Of a DNA stretch of 64,000 nucleotides, positions 17,137 through 29,159 are shown piece after piece. Both the position numbers and the translations under genes were made by a program. The notes beneath the pieces were generated by a model that saw only the letters and a program-made list of their open reading frames with translations, had not been told where the DNA came from and did no database searches. Source of the DNA: Candidatus Baltobacteraceae bacterium (GTDB lineage Bacteria > Vulcanimicrobiota > Vulcanimicrobiia > Vulcanimicrobiales > Vulcanimicrobiaceae); contig DASXEW010000003.1 in NCBI GenBank assembly GCA_036489885.1, positions 124,001 to 188,000 on the forward strand, written 5' to 3'. How positions within the stretch are numbered: position 1 is the first letter of the stretch; every line of letters starts with the position of its first letter.

Positions 17137-17483
17137 AATACGACGACGCAGCACTCGAACGCGCACTTGACGCGCTTTCGCTCGAGGATACGCCTTCGGA
17201 TTTGCATTCGCGTATCGTTGCGGCGATCGCTCCGCGACCGCAAACGGCTTTTCGACCCTGGGAGTTGTGGGTCGTCGGCGTCGCCTTCGCAATCTGCACT
17301 TGGTTGATTTTAACGATCGTCGGCGCACCTTCCGAAGCGCTTCGCATGGCGACGCAGCATCTGGAAGCCGCGATCATCACGATCGTCACGCCGCCTGCGG
17401 TTTATTGGCTGGCGCTTGGTGTCGTTACCGCAATAGTGGTGCAAGCGAGGCGCGCACCGCGTTCCCAAACTCCCGCGTACTAA
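17133..17483 (+). CDS. Small membrane protein, probable anti-sigma partner
   Basis: A 116-residue protein. The acidic N-terminus (MKYDDAALERALDALSLEDT) should be cytoplasmic; hydrophobic segments lie near residues 42-64 and 78-102. Its start overlaps the sigma stop (ATGA). Position and topology suggest it holds the sigma factor at the membrane. It lacks the HxxxCxxC zinc anti-sigma motif, so it would be a non-ZAS type. Its last 59 nt overlap the convergent leuB gene. Confidence 0.65.
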   Translation: MKYDDAALERALDALSLEDTPSDLHSRIVAAIAPRPQTAFRPWELWVVGVAFAICTWLILTIVGAPSEALRMATQHLEAAIITIVTPPAVYWLALGVVTAIVVQARRAPRSQTPAY

Positions 17484-18504
17484 GCGCTTTCGAATCGCCG
17501 ATCAAATCGGCGGTGCGCAAGCCGTCTGAGAATACGTGCGCGACGGCACGCTCGATACGTCCTGCGCTCTCGGAATCCGACAGCGAGTAGCGGCACAGCA
17601 ACGCAGCTGAAAGAATCGCCGAGGTCGGATTCGCGATGCCCTTGCCGGCAATGTCCGGTGCGGTTCCGCTGATCGGCTCGTACATGCCGAATTTTCCGAA
17701 TTCGGTTGTCCCGGTGCCGATGCTCGCGCTCGGCAGATTCCCCAGAGAACCCGCAAGCATTGCGGCCTCGTCCGAAAGAATGTCGCCGAACATGTTCTCG
17801 GTGACGATGACGTCAAAGCGTTTTGGTTCGCGCACTAAATGCATCGCGGTCGCGTCGACCAGCATGTGCTCGAGCGTAACGTCCGGGAATTCCTTGCTGA
17901 CTTCGTCGACCACCTCGCGCCACAGACGGGAGGTCGCGATCACGTTGAGCTTGTCGACGGATGTGAGTTTCTTGCGGCGTCCGCGCGCCAGCTCGAATCC
18001 GAAGCGCGCAACGCGGCAGACTTCGTCTTCGTCGTATTTCAGCTCATCGAACGCGCGTCGCTTGGGCGTGCGCTCGAAACGATGTTCGCCGTAGTAGACG
18101 CCGCCGGTCAGCTCGCGCAGCACGATCAGGTCGAGCCCTCGCACGAGCTCCGGCTTGAGGCTCGATGCGTCTTCGAGCCCGGGAAACACGTTGACCGGCC
18201 GCACGTTCGCGTACAACTCGAAGTGCTTGCGCAAACGCAAGAGCGCCCATTCGGGACGCTCCTCGAGCGGCTTGCCGTCGAATTGTAAACCGCCGACGGC
18301 GCCGAACATGATCGCCGATGCGCGCTCGCAGATCGCGAGCGTCTCGTCGGGCAGAGCACCCTTGCCTGCGAGCAACGGATCAGCACCGACTTCGCACGGG
18401 ACGTATTCGCAATCCGGTCGCACTGCGCGCAGTACGTCGAGCGCTTCCCGCGTAACCTCAGGTCCGATGCCGTCGCCCGGCAGTACTGCGATAACCGGTG
18501 CCAT
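17425..18504 (-). CDS. leuB: 3-isopropylmalate dehydrogenase
   Basis: A 359-residue isocitrate/isopropylmalate dehydrogenase family protein catalysing the NAD-dependent oxidative decarboxylation in leucine synthesis. Signatures: MAPVIAVLPGDGIGPEVTREAL at the start, GAVGG, LRLRKHFELYANVRPVN and DLIVLRELTGGVYYGE, and NMFGDILSDEAAMLAGSLG near the C-terminus. RE-LTGG with YYG fits LeuB rather than isocitrate dehydrogenase. It is the last gene of an otherwise cell-division operon (yggS-sepF-divIVA-gvpL/F), only 5 nt after the gvpL/F stop. No leuACD genes are in the window. Confidence 0.93.
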   Translation of the reverse strand: MAPVIAVLPGDGIGPEVTREALDVLRAVRPDCEYVPCEVGADPLLAGKGALPDETLAICERASAIMFGAVGGLQFDGKPLEERPEWALLRLRKHFELYANVRPVNVFPGLEDASSLKPELVRGLDLIVLRELTGGVYYGEHRFERTPKRRAFDELKYDEDEVCRVARFGFELARGRRKKLTSVDKLNVIATSRLWREVVDEVSKEFPDVTLEHMLVDATAMHLVREPKRFDVIVTENMFGDILSDEAAMLAGSLGNLPSASIGTGTTEFGKFGMYEPISGTAPDIAGKGIANPTSAILSAALLCRYSLSDSESAGRIERAVAHVFSDGLRTADLIGDSKALSTREFGNAVRASLAPLLR

Positions 18505-18509
18505 CGCGA

Positions 18510-19244
18510 CTAGATAAAGTTAAATGCGGGGCGCGGTCCTTCGAGATAGTACGTCAAGCCAAGCTCTTTGGCTTGCGGATGCAACTTCTCGAGCGTCTCG
18601 CGAAATTCGTCGCGGCGCGTCTGCGTCACGAGAAACGCGCCGCAGAATAATTGATGCGAATCGGCAAGTGCCTCGATCCGGCGCGCGGCCGTCGAAACCG
18701 CCGAGCACGCCCTCCAGACTTGCATGATGTGATCGCTGTGCGGTCGCACGGTCTTGCGGTTCGCGTCTTCGCGTGGGCGGGCCATCATCGTACGCAAAAG
18801 GTACGGCGTCAGCTCCGGCAAGCGATGCGGGCCGCGATAGACGTGAACGGCCCACTCAGCCTTGCCCGCGATGCGCGTCAAACTGCGGCGAAAGCGCGTA
18901 TAGTGAGCGCGCGTCGCCATGTCGAGCGACGTAGAGTCAGCGTAGACGGTGAAGGGCTGAACCGGAACGACCGTCCCTTGAATCATCGCGCGGGAAACGA
19001 TTGCTTCGTGCAGACGTGCTTCGCGCACAAGCCAGCTCGAATCGTTCTTCTTCAGCTCGAGCGTCTGCGGCGTCCAAATATCCGCCTCGACGGTGCGCAG
19101 CAACAGCGCAATCTTCTCGAAGCGCGAGAACGTGATGCGTTCGCCTTCGACCCGCAGACGGCGCCCTGCAAATTCTTCGTCTGCGACACCGATAAGATGA
19201 TAGGCGCGATCGACTGACGCGAGAGGCGCCTGTGCACGGCTCAT
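18510..19244 (-). CDS. GvpL/GvpF-family gas-vesicle-type protein (orphan)
   Basis: A 244-residue protein with the GvpL/GvpF layout. It starts with YHLIGVADEEF, has a central FSRFEKIALLLRTVEAD..., and ends with GAFLVTQTRRDEFRETLEKLHPQAKELGLTYYLEGPRPAFNFI, where the family has a G...LxGPWPPYxF ending. GvpF/L help assemble gas vesicles, but no gvpA, gvpN or gvpK is visible. The gene overlaps divIVA by 4 nt and sits 5 nt before leuB, so it is expressed with cell-division genes. A role outside gas vesicles is likely, or the remaining gvp genes lie elsewhere. Confidence 0.72.
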   Translation of the reverse strand: MSRAQAPLASVDRAYHLIGVADEEFAGRRLRVEGERITFSRFEKIALLLRTVEADIWTPQTLELKKNDSSWLVREARLHEAIVSRAMIQGTVVPVQPFTVYADSTSLDMATRAHYTRFRRSLTRIAGKAEWAVHVYRGPHRLPELTPYLLRTMMARPREDANRKTVRPHSDHIMQVWRACSAVSTAARRIEALADSHQLFCGAFLVTQTRRDEFRETLEKLHPQAKELGLTYYLEGPRPAFNFI

Positions 19245-19747
19245 TGGACGAGCGTGTGTTGATCGGGAAGTTCAGCGATGCCGTTGAGTATTACCGGGCT
19301 CGGGGCGACTCGTTCCAGTAATGCAAGGTGGGTCATCAAGAGACTCCTCAGTTCGCTCCGTGCCTTTTCGGCGTTGTCGAGAGATCGCTGGTACTCGCGC
19401 TTTGCTTCGTCGGTCCGTTCGACCAAAGAGCCGATCTCCTTTTCCGCTTCCATCTTCGCTTGCGCTTTGATGACGTCGGCTTCTTTGTGGGCTGTCGCCT
19501 TGACCTCATCGGCCGTGCGCTGCGCGAGGATCAGCGTGTTCTGAAGCGATTCTTCCATCGCCTTGAAATGACTGATACGCTCGCGAAGGTCCGCGGTTTC
19601 CGCTTCGAGCGCGGCCTTTTCCTGCGCCTCGTCCTCGAGCGATTCGATCAGGTCATCGAGGAACTGGTCGACCTCTGCGCGGTCATAGCCTTGCAGCGAT
19701 TTCTTGAAGGTCTTGTGCTGTATGTCGACTGGCGTGATCCGTTGCAT
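19241..19747 (-). CDS. divIVA: DivIVA-domain protein
   Basis: A 168-residue coiled-coil protein. The N-terminal membrane-binding motif ITPVDIQHKTFKKSLQGYDRAEVDQFLDDLIESLE is the DivIVA signature, followed by a long Glu/Ala/Lys-rich coiled coil (about residues 35-140). DivIVA senses negative membrane curvature and recruits division or polar-growth proteins. It stands directly after sepF (6 nt gap), in the Gram-positive/cyanobacterial order yggS-sepF-(yggT)-divIVA, here without yggT. Confidence 0.92.
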   Translation of the reverse strand: MQRITPVDIQHKTFKKSLQGYDRAEVDQFLDDLIESLEDEAQEKAALEAETADLRERISHFKAMEESLQNTLILAQRTADEVKATAHKEADVIKAQAKMEAEKEIGSLVERTDEAKREYQRSLDNAEKARSELRSLLMTHLALLERVAPSPVILNGIAELPDQHTLVQ

Positions 19748-19753
19748 CGTACC

Positions 19754-20182
19754 TTAGCCCTGCCGCGCGCCGAATGTGGTACGCGGCTTGAGGTCGATTA
19801 GTGTGTCGTTTTGAATTGCTTCGCGCACACCGGCAGAATTTACCGCAACGCCGGCAGGCACGACGAGATAAATTGAATCGGCGAGCTTCTGAATCTTTCC
19901 GTCGATTGTGTAGGCAACGCCTGACGTAAAGTCGACAACGCGCTGAAGAAGCGAGCGATCGGCGCCTTGCAAGTTGACGATTGCAACATGGCGCGAACGC
20001 AGCGCGTCGGCGATGTCGGTGACGTCCCCGAAAGCGGCGGGCGCGAAGATCGCGACCTCGACGCCTCCGGCGCGAATACGATTGGTCGACGTGATCGGCA
20101 CGACGTTACCGTGCTCGTCGAAGTCATCATCGTCGTCATCGCGCAGTGAGAAGAATGAACCGATGCGCTCCAAAACGCTCAT
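19754..20182 (-). CDS. sepF: Cell division protein SepF
   Basis: A 142-residue SepF. The N-terminal amphipathic helix MSVLERIGSFFSLRDD is followed by an acidic linker and the SepF/DUF552 domain with VEVAIFAPAAFGDVTDIADALRSRHVAIVNLQ and DFTSGVAYTIDGKIQKLADSIYLVVPAGV. SepF tethers FtsZ to the membrane. The ATG at 20182 is chosen because it starts the amphipathic helix, has GGAGG 9 nt upstream, and overlaps the yggS stop by 4 nt (ATGA). Longer readings enter yggS. Confidence 0.93.
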   Translation of the reverse strand: MSVLERIGSFFSLRDDDDDDFDEHGNVVPITSTNRIRAGGVEVAIFAPAAFGDVTDIADALRSRHVAIVNLQGADRSLLQRVVDFTSGVAYTIDGKIQKLADSIYLVVPAGVAVNSAGVREAIQNDTLIDLKPRTTFGARQG

Positions 20183-20868
20183 GCGGGAGTGCCTCCTTTT
20201 CTCGGGCGTGGGCCGAAGATCGCGGTGCCGACGCGGATCATTGTGGATCCGCATGCGACCGCGATTGGCCAGTCAGCGCTCATCCCCAGGGATAGGATCT
20301 GTCCGCCCACGCGCTGGTGCGCCTCAGCCGCGCGCAGAAATGCATCTCGAATGGTGGTGGGATCGTCTGTTAGCGGGCCGATCGCCATCGTGCCGGCGAC
20401 CTCGAGCCCCTCGGCACGCAACCGCTCGGCGATCTCTGGTGCCAGCTCGGGTTGCAGACCGTAGCGCTCTGCCGCCGAGATGTTGAGCTGGAGCAGCACG
20501 CGCGTCGGCGTTTCGCGTTCGCGCGCGGCTTTGGCGAGCGCCAAGCCGGCTTCGAGGCGATCGACGCTCTGCACGAGATCGAATTCGGCGACCATCCGCT
20601 TCGCTTTGTTCGTCTGCACGTGCCCGATGTAGTGGCGTTCGGCCGAATGCGAAAGGCCCGCAAACTTCGGGATCGCCTCCTGGACGTGATTTTCGCCGAA
20701 CGCGCGAATGCCCGCGGCATACGCTTCGAAGACGAACTGCCGGGGTTGAAGCTTCGAGACGGCAACGATCGCAATCTCAGCCGGGTTTCTGTTCGCAGAG
20801 CGAGCGATTTCCGCGACTTCTTCACGAAGACGTTGCACGCGCTCAGCGATCGTCGTCGAAGCGTTCAT
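20179..20868 (-). CDS. yggS: YggS family pyridoxal-phosphate homeostasis protein
   Basis: A 229-residue PLP-binding alanine-racemase-fold protein. Typical blocks are IAIVAVSKLQP (PLP lysine), FGENHVQEAIPK, HYIGHVQTNKAKRMVAEFDLVQSVD, RVLLQLNISAAERYG and LSLGMSADWPIAVACGSTMIRVGTAIFG. It buffers PLP and keeps amino-acid pools balanced; it is not an enzyme in the usual sense. The ATG at 20868 gives the standard length. It heads the operon yggS-sepF-divIVA-gvpL/F-leuB and diverges from the propeller gene at 20946. Confidence 0.93.
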   Translation of the reverse strand: MNASTTIAERVQRLREEVAEIARSANRNPAEIAIVAVSKLQPRQFVFEAYAAGIRAFGENHVQEAIPKFAGLSHSAERHYIGHVQTNKAKRMVAEFDLVQSVDRLEAGLALAKAARERETPTRVLLQLNISAAERYGLQPELAPEIAERLRAEGLEVAGTMAIGPLTDDPTTIRDAFLRAAEAHQRVGGQILSLGMSADWPIAVACGSTMIRVGTAIFGPRPRKGGTPA

Positions 20869-20945
20869 CGGCGCTCCGAGGGCGAGCTCCATGGAATGTT
20901 CTCTTCCACAGGCACCGTGCCGCTCCCCCATTTGAAAGGTGAAGG

Positions 20946-21590
20946 ATGCAAGAGATTCGCGAGACCAGCCGTCGACCCGCGCCGTTTGAAAAACCGCAAT
21001 CGGTTGCGTTCGATGGCTCGTCACTGTGGATCGGATCGATTGCGACGAGCAAAATCTATCGTCTCAATCCGGATACGCTTGCAATCGGATTTGAAGCCGC
21101 GGCGCCCGGCAAACCGTGGGGCATGGCCGCGATGAACGGCGAGCTGCGCGTCATTTGCGGCGAAACGGAGGAAGACAACCGCTTTGTCCGTCGCTTCGTT
21201 CCGGGTTCGGGCTTCACGCGCGATGGGGATTTTCAGTGCCCCGAAGACACGGGCTCACAGCTGTCGTTCGATGGGACACGCCTCTACGTCAGCCAGTGGT
21301 ATAAAAAGCGCTTGCTGGCCGTCGACACCAAGGGCAACGTCCAAGAGACGATCGAGATCCCGCACGGCGTCTGCGGTCAAACGTTCGCGAACGGCGCCTT
21401 CTACGTGCTAACCACCGACGACGAAGCCAAAGGCGACTACTGGATCACGCGCGTAGAGCGCAACGGCTCGAACAAGGTCGAAGACATCGCGCACGTCTCG
21501 TTCCCCGCACGCGCCCTCGCGTTCGACGGCAAGCACTTCTGGACGAACCATCGCGAGGCCGACCAGATCGTCTCGTTCGACCTTCCCTAG
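20946..21590 (+). CDS. Beta-propeller (SMP-30/NHL-like) protein
   Basis: A 214-residue protein made of repeated ~45-residue beta-sheet blades: PQSVAFDGSSLWIGSIATSKIYRLNPDT, KPWGMAAMNGELRVICG, TGSQLSFDGTRLYVSQWYKKRLLAVDTKGN, and PARALAFDGKHFWTNHREADQIVSFD. This is the pattern of SMP-30/NHL or glutamine-cyclotransferase-like propellers. No signal peptide is present, so it is probably cytoplasmic, and no catalytic residues can be named. A GGTGAAGG sequence lies just before the ATG. Confidence 0.65.
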   Translation: MQEIRETSRRPAPFEKPQSVAFDGSSLWIGSIATSKIYRLNPDTLAIGFEAAAPGKPWGMAAMNGELRVICGETEEDNRFVRRFVPGSGFTRDGDFQCPEDTGSQLSFDGTRLYVSQWYKKRLLAVDTKGNVQETIEIPHGVCGQTFANGAFYVLTTDDEAKGDYWITRVERNGSNKVEDIAHVSFPARALAFDGKHFWTNHREADQIVSFDLP

Positions 21591-21597
21591 GGGCGCA

Positions 21598-22122
21598 CTA
21601 CCACTTCCGATCGAGCGACGCGAAAACGTCGTCGACCGGAATCTGAAGGCCGGGAAAGCCCGCGTGCTCGATCGTTTCCCGCGCGCGAAAGATCGCCTCG
21701 CCGTGCACATCGGTAACACGAATCGTGCGCGTGGCCGGATCGACATTGAGAACCAACGTTGCTCCATGCGCGAGATAGAGCTCAGTTTTGCGACGAATTC
21801 GCAACTCGCGATCCTCGGGCGAGCGAACCTCCACGACGATATCGGGTGCGAAGGGCGGCCGCTCTTGCTCTTCAGCCGAAAGCCTCGCGAGGCGTTCTCC
21901 CGAGACGTAGGCCACGTCGGGAACGAGGGTAACGCCTTCGCCGAGATAGGCTCGCAGCTCCATTGCTACGCTGCCTCGATCACCGCCCCACGCCTTGAGG
22001 AGAATCCCCACGTTAAGCATGATCTCGCCATGGCCGCGCTGCGGGCTCACCTTCTCGTGAACCACGCCATCGAAAAGCTCTTTGTAGGGTTTCTCGTCCA
22101 ACCATGCGTCGATTGACAACAT
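21598..22122 (-). CDS. Uma2/DUF820 family PD-(D/E)XK nuclease-like protein
   Basis: A 174-residue Uma2-family protein, the second in the window. The nuclease-fold residues are likely Asp in VTLVPDVAYVS, Glu in PDIVVEVRSPEDRELRIRRKTELYL, and Lys in the following helix, ending LVLNVDPATRTIRV. It is only distantly similar to the copy at 14335-14874. It lies downstream of lgt on the same strand with a 47-bp gap. Its role is unknown. Confidence 0.83.
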   Translation of the reverse strand: MLSIDAWLDEKPYKELFDGVVHEKVSPQRGHGEIMLNVGILLKAWGGDRGSVAMELRAYLGEGVTLVPDVAYVSGERLARLSAEEQERPPFAPDIVVEVRSPEDRELRIRRKTELYLAHGATLVLNVDPATRTIRVTDVHGEAIFRARETIEHAGFPGLQIPVDDVFASLDRKW

Positions 22123-22143
22123 CGCGACCTCACACCGACCTTA

Positions 22144-22164
22144 TCACGCGGTTTTCGCGCGTGA
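22144..22164. other. Small inverted repeat between lgt and the Uma2 gene
   Basis: TCACGCG (22144-22150) and CGCGTGA (22158-22164) form an exact 7-bp stem with a 7-nt loop in the 47-bp gap. It lacks a T-tract in either direction, so it may be an mRNA-processing or stability hairpin rather than a terminator. Confidence 0.35.
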
Positions 22165-22169
22165 CAAGA

Positions 22170-23000
22170 TTACGCGGTAGGATTCGGCTTTAAGGTCTCG
22201 TCGGTGTGGGTGCCGCCCTGCAGGGCACGCACGATGAGATAGATTCCCAGGACGATCATTGGAATGGAGATCAGCTGCGCAGCGGTGAGTGGCCCCAGCG
22301 TTGCGTCCGGCTCGCGCCAAATCTCGCCCAGCGAACGGCAGATGCCGTAGCACGTGAACCACGTCCACGCAACGACACCATCGGGCGCACGGCGCCGATA
22401 AACGATCAGGAGGATCGGCAGGACCAAGATGTCGAGGATCGCTTCGAATATCTGCGAGGGGTACCGATAGCCGTAGTAATTCGGGAATTTGATGCACCAC
22501 GGACGATCCGGATTGCAAATGTCTCCCGGCAGCTCGTCGTTGATGAAATTCACAAAGCGCGTCAACATGAGCGCTATCGGGATCATCATCACGATCTCAT
22601 CGGCGAAGACCTGAAACTTGAGCTGCGGACGCTTGCGCAAGAATAGCCATATCGCAAGCATGACGCCCATCAGACCACCGAAGAATCCCATCCCGCCATT
22701 CCAGACGGCGATGATATTGAGCGGATTCGAGATATAGTCGCCCAGCGTATGCCGCGTGACGATGTCGGCCGCGACGAAAAAGAGCCGCCCGCCGACGAGC
22801 ACGCCGATCAGCGCGTAGACGAGAAAATCCTGAATCTCTTCGGTCGACAACCCAAGCCGGCGTCGCCCAGCCGGCCGATTCAACCAGAGAAAGACCAGAA
22901 TGAATCCGGCCAAATACGACAGGCCATACCAATGTATGCCAACGGGCCCGATCTGAATCGCGATCGGATTGATATTGGGATAAGTAAACCAGTGCTCCAC
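22170..23000 (-). CDS. lgt: Prolipoprotein diacylglyceryl transferase
   Basis: A 276-residue integral membrane enzyme that transfers diacylglyceryl from phosphatidylglycerol to the lipobox cysteine of prolipoproteins. Recognisable blocks are IHWYGLSYLAGF, GGRLFFV, VWNGGMGFFGGLMGV, RFVNFINDELPGD and RYPSQIFEA, holding the family arginines and asparagine. The position of the His in the usual FHGGL motif is Phe here (FFGGL), a deviation from E. coli Lgt. lspA is 0.8 kb away on the opposite strand, so both steps of lipoprotein maturation are encoded close together. Several lipoproteins occur in this window. Confidence 0.92.
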   Translation of the reverse strand: MEHWFTYPNINPIAIQIGPVGIHWYGLSYLAGFILVFLWLNRPAGRRRLGLSTEEIQDFLVYALIGVLVGGRLFFVAADIVTRHTLGDYISNPLNIIAVWNGGMGFFGGLMGVMLAIWLFLRKRPQLKFQVFADEIVMMIPIALMLTRFVNFINDELPGDICNPDRPWCIKFPNYYGYRYPSQIFEAILDILVLPILLIVYRRRAPDGVVAWTWFTCYGICRSLGEIWREPDATLGPLTAAQLISIPMIVLGIYLIVRALQGGTHTDETLKPNPTA

Positions 23001-23056
23001 AATGCGCGCGTTAGCCGGAGGCGACGGCTCCTCCCTGCTCGAAACGCGGCTGGTCG

Positions 23057-23788
23057 ATGCAGCCGAATCTCAACGTCTTGACCGCGCTCGGTGCTGGCCT
23101 GTTGTCTTTCATCTCACCGTGCGTGCTACCGCTTGTTCCCGCATATCTTTCATTTTTGACGGGTTCGAGCGTCGAAGAATTACGCGACGGCACGCAGCAG
23201 ATTCACCGTCTCAAGGTGTTCTTGCACGCCGTTGCGTTCACGCTTGGCTTCTCGTTCATCTTCATCACGATCTTTGGGCTCGGTTCGGCGGCGCTCGGCG
23301 CAGCCTTCGCGGCAAATAAAGAACTCATCGCCAAGATCGGCGGCGTCGTCATCGTGGTCTTGGGCCTCAACATGATGGGCGTCTTCCGCATTCCGTTCTT
23401 GATGATGACGAAGCGCGTGCAAGTCCACAGCCCCAATCGCTCGCTGCTTGCGTCGTTCTTGGTCGGCGTCGGATTCGCCGCGGGCTGGTCACCATGCGTC
23501 GGTCCGTTTTTGGCGAGCGTCATCTTGCTCGCATCGCAACAAACGAATATCGGCAATGCAATCTTTTTGCTCGCCGTCTATTCGCTGGGTCTCGCAATTC
23601 CGTTCCTGATAGCCGCCGCAGCAATCAGCTTCTCGCTCTCTGCGATGAACCGGATCAAACGGTTCCTCGGCCCCATCGAGTTCGTAGCAGGCGGCTTGCT
23701 CGTCGCGACGGGATGCATCGCGTTCTTCGGACTGTTTTCAAAAGTCGCGAGCTTTTTCTCGCAGTTCATCCCGACCCCGAGTCTGTGA
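23057..23788 (+). CDS. ccdA: CcdA-type thiol-disulfide transporter
   Basis: A 243-residue membrane protein with six transmembrane segments. The paired redox cysteines are in LSFISPCVLPLVPAYLSFLTG (first helix) and VGFAAGWSPCVGPFLASVILLA (fourth helix). CcdA carries electrons from cytoplasmic thioredoxin to extracytoplasmic thioredoxin-like proteins for cytochrome c maturation or disulfide repair. It begins the operon ccdA-lspA-rluD-tgt; its stop overlaps the lspA GTG start by 4 nt. No ResA/ResB partner is visible. Confidence 0.9.
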   Translation: MQPNLNVLTALGAGLLSFISPCVLPLVPAYLSFLTGSSVEELRDGTQQIHRLKVFLHAVAFTLGFSFIFITIFGLGSAALGAAFAANKELIAKIGGVVIVVLGLNMMGVFRIPFLMMTKRVQVHSPNRSLLASFLVGVGFAAGWSPCVGPFLASVILLASQQTNIGNAIFLLAVYSLGLAIPFLIAAAAISFSLSAMNRIKRFLGPIEFVAGGLLVATGCIAFFGLFSKVASFFSQFIPTPSL

Positions 23789-24243
23789 CCGGACTCTGGC
23801 TCTCGGCCCTGATCGTGCTCGTCGCCGATCAGCTAACCAAACGCCTCGTCATGCACACGTTTCTTCCAAATGAAAGCCGCACGGTGATTCCACACGTGCT
23901 GTGGTGGGATTACGTGCAGAATACGCACGGCGCATTTGGCCTCTTCGGCGATTCGGCCGCTCTGTTGGTCGTGATGGCGCTCGTCGTGCTCGCGGTCTTC
24001 TGGTTCGCGTTCCGCGATGCAGCACGTCAGTCGCTAATCGTGCGCATCGCCTTCGGTGCGATCGTCGGCGGTGCGATCGGTAATATCGTCGATCGCATCC
24101 ACTACCACTTTGTCGTCGACTTCATCGACCTGCACTGGTGGCCGGTGTTCAATATTGCCGATTCATGCATCAGCGTCGGCGTCGTTACCCTCGTGCTTGT
24201 GAGCTTGCGAACTGAAGCAGTACGTCGCCAAGCAGGAGGATGA
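23785..24243 (+). CDS. lspA: Signal peptidase II (GTG start)
   Basis: A 152-residue, four-helix aspartyl protease that removes the signal peptide of diacylglyceryl-modified prolipoproteins. The catalytic motifs are GAIGNIVDRIHYHFVVDFID and WWPVFNIADSCISVG, each contributing an Asp. NTHGAFGLF corresponds to the family NxGAAFG loop. The GTG at 23785 overlaps the ccdA stop (GTGA) and gives the expected N-terminus TGLWLSALIVLVADQLTKRLV. A longer frame starting inside ccdA is rejected. Confidence 0.9.
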   Translation: MTGLWLSALIVLVADQLTKRLVMHTFLPNESRTVIPHVLWWDYVQNTHGAFGLFGDSAALLVVMALVVLAVFWFAFRDAARQSLIVRIAFGAIVGGAIGNIVDRIHYHFVVDFIDLHWWPVFNIADSCISVGVVTLVLVSLRTEAVRRQAGG

Positions 24244-24262
24244 CGGCCACCGCACCGATGCG

Positions 24263-28720
<4,458 letters not shown>

Positions 28721-28797
28721 GCGACCATGGCCCTTCTTAGCGGTGCCTAAGGCGGCGCGGTTACTGAATTCCTTATGCCTGCCCCTTGTTAATAAGC

Positions 28798-28806
28798 TGT
28801 GGATAA
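28798..28806 (-). promoter_or_regulatory. Perfect DnaA-box-like 9-mer in the divergent LuxR intergenic region
   Basis: TGTGGATAA on the + strand is TTATCCACA on the minus strand, the consensus DnaA box. It lies in a locally A/T-rich part of the 229-bp gap between the two divergent LuxR genes. It is single, so it is more likely a regulatory or chance site than an origin. Apart from this the gap shows only the GGAGGGG ribosome site of the downstream gene. Confidence 0.4.
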
Positions 28807-28949
28807 GCCATTTGGCTCTGCTTGCTACGGGTCTTGATTAGTGGTTTTGCGGGTCGATTTAGTGAATTTTCCTCATTGGCAGTCGCGCCGCAGCGCCGTA
28901 CGCTACGCACAAATACGGAGTGTCCTCGCTAGCTTATCGCGGAGGGGTT

Positions 28950-29159
28950 ATGCAGAGCGGCCGGAGTCTTTCAAACATCGAACTCGCGATAGTACGAGCC
29001 TTGGCGCAGGGAATGCAAAGCAAAGAAATCGCGTCAAGTCTCGATCGCAGCAGACCGACGATCGAGTTTCACATTCGAATGCTTTTCGCAAAGATGGAGG
29101 CCCGATCGAGGGCGCAAATCGTCGCCCGCGGCTACGAGCTTGGCCTGTTACGGGATTAG
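28950..29159 (+). CDS. Stand-alone LuxR/GerE-type helix-turn-helix protein
   Basis: A 69-residue protein consisting only of a LuxR-type DNA-binding domain: SLSNIELAIVRALAQGMQSKEIASSLDRSRPTIEFHIRMLFAKMEARSRAQIVARGYELGLL. There is no receiver or ligand domain, as in Bacillus GerE. ATG 28950 is preferred over an upstream start at 28920 because GGAGGGG lies 2 nt before it and the domain begins at once. It is transcribed between, and convergent with, the TPR-LuxR gene, overlapping it by 12 nt at the 3' ends. Confidence 0.75.
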   Translation: MQSGRSLSNIELAIVRALAQGMQSKEIASSLDRSRPTIEFHIRMLFAKMEARSRAQIVARGYELGLLRD

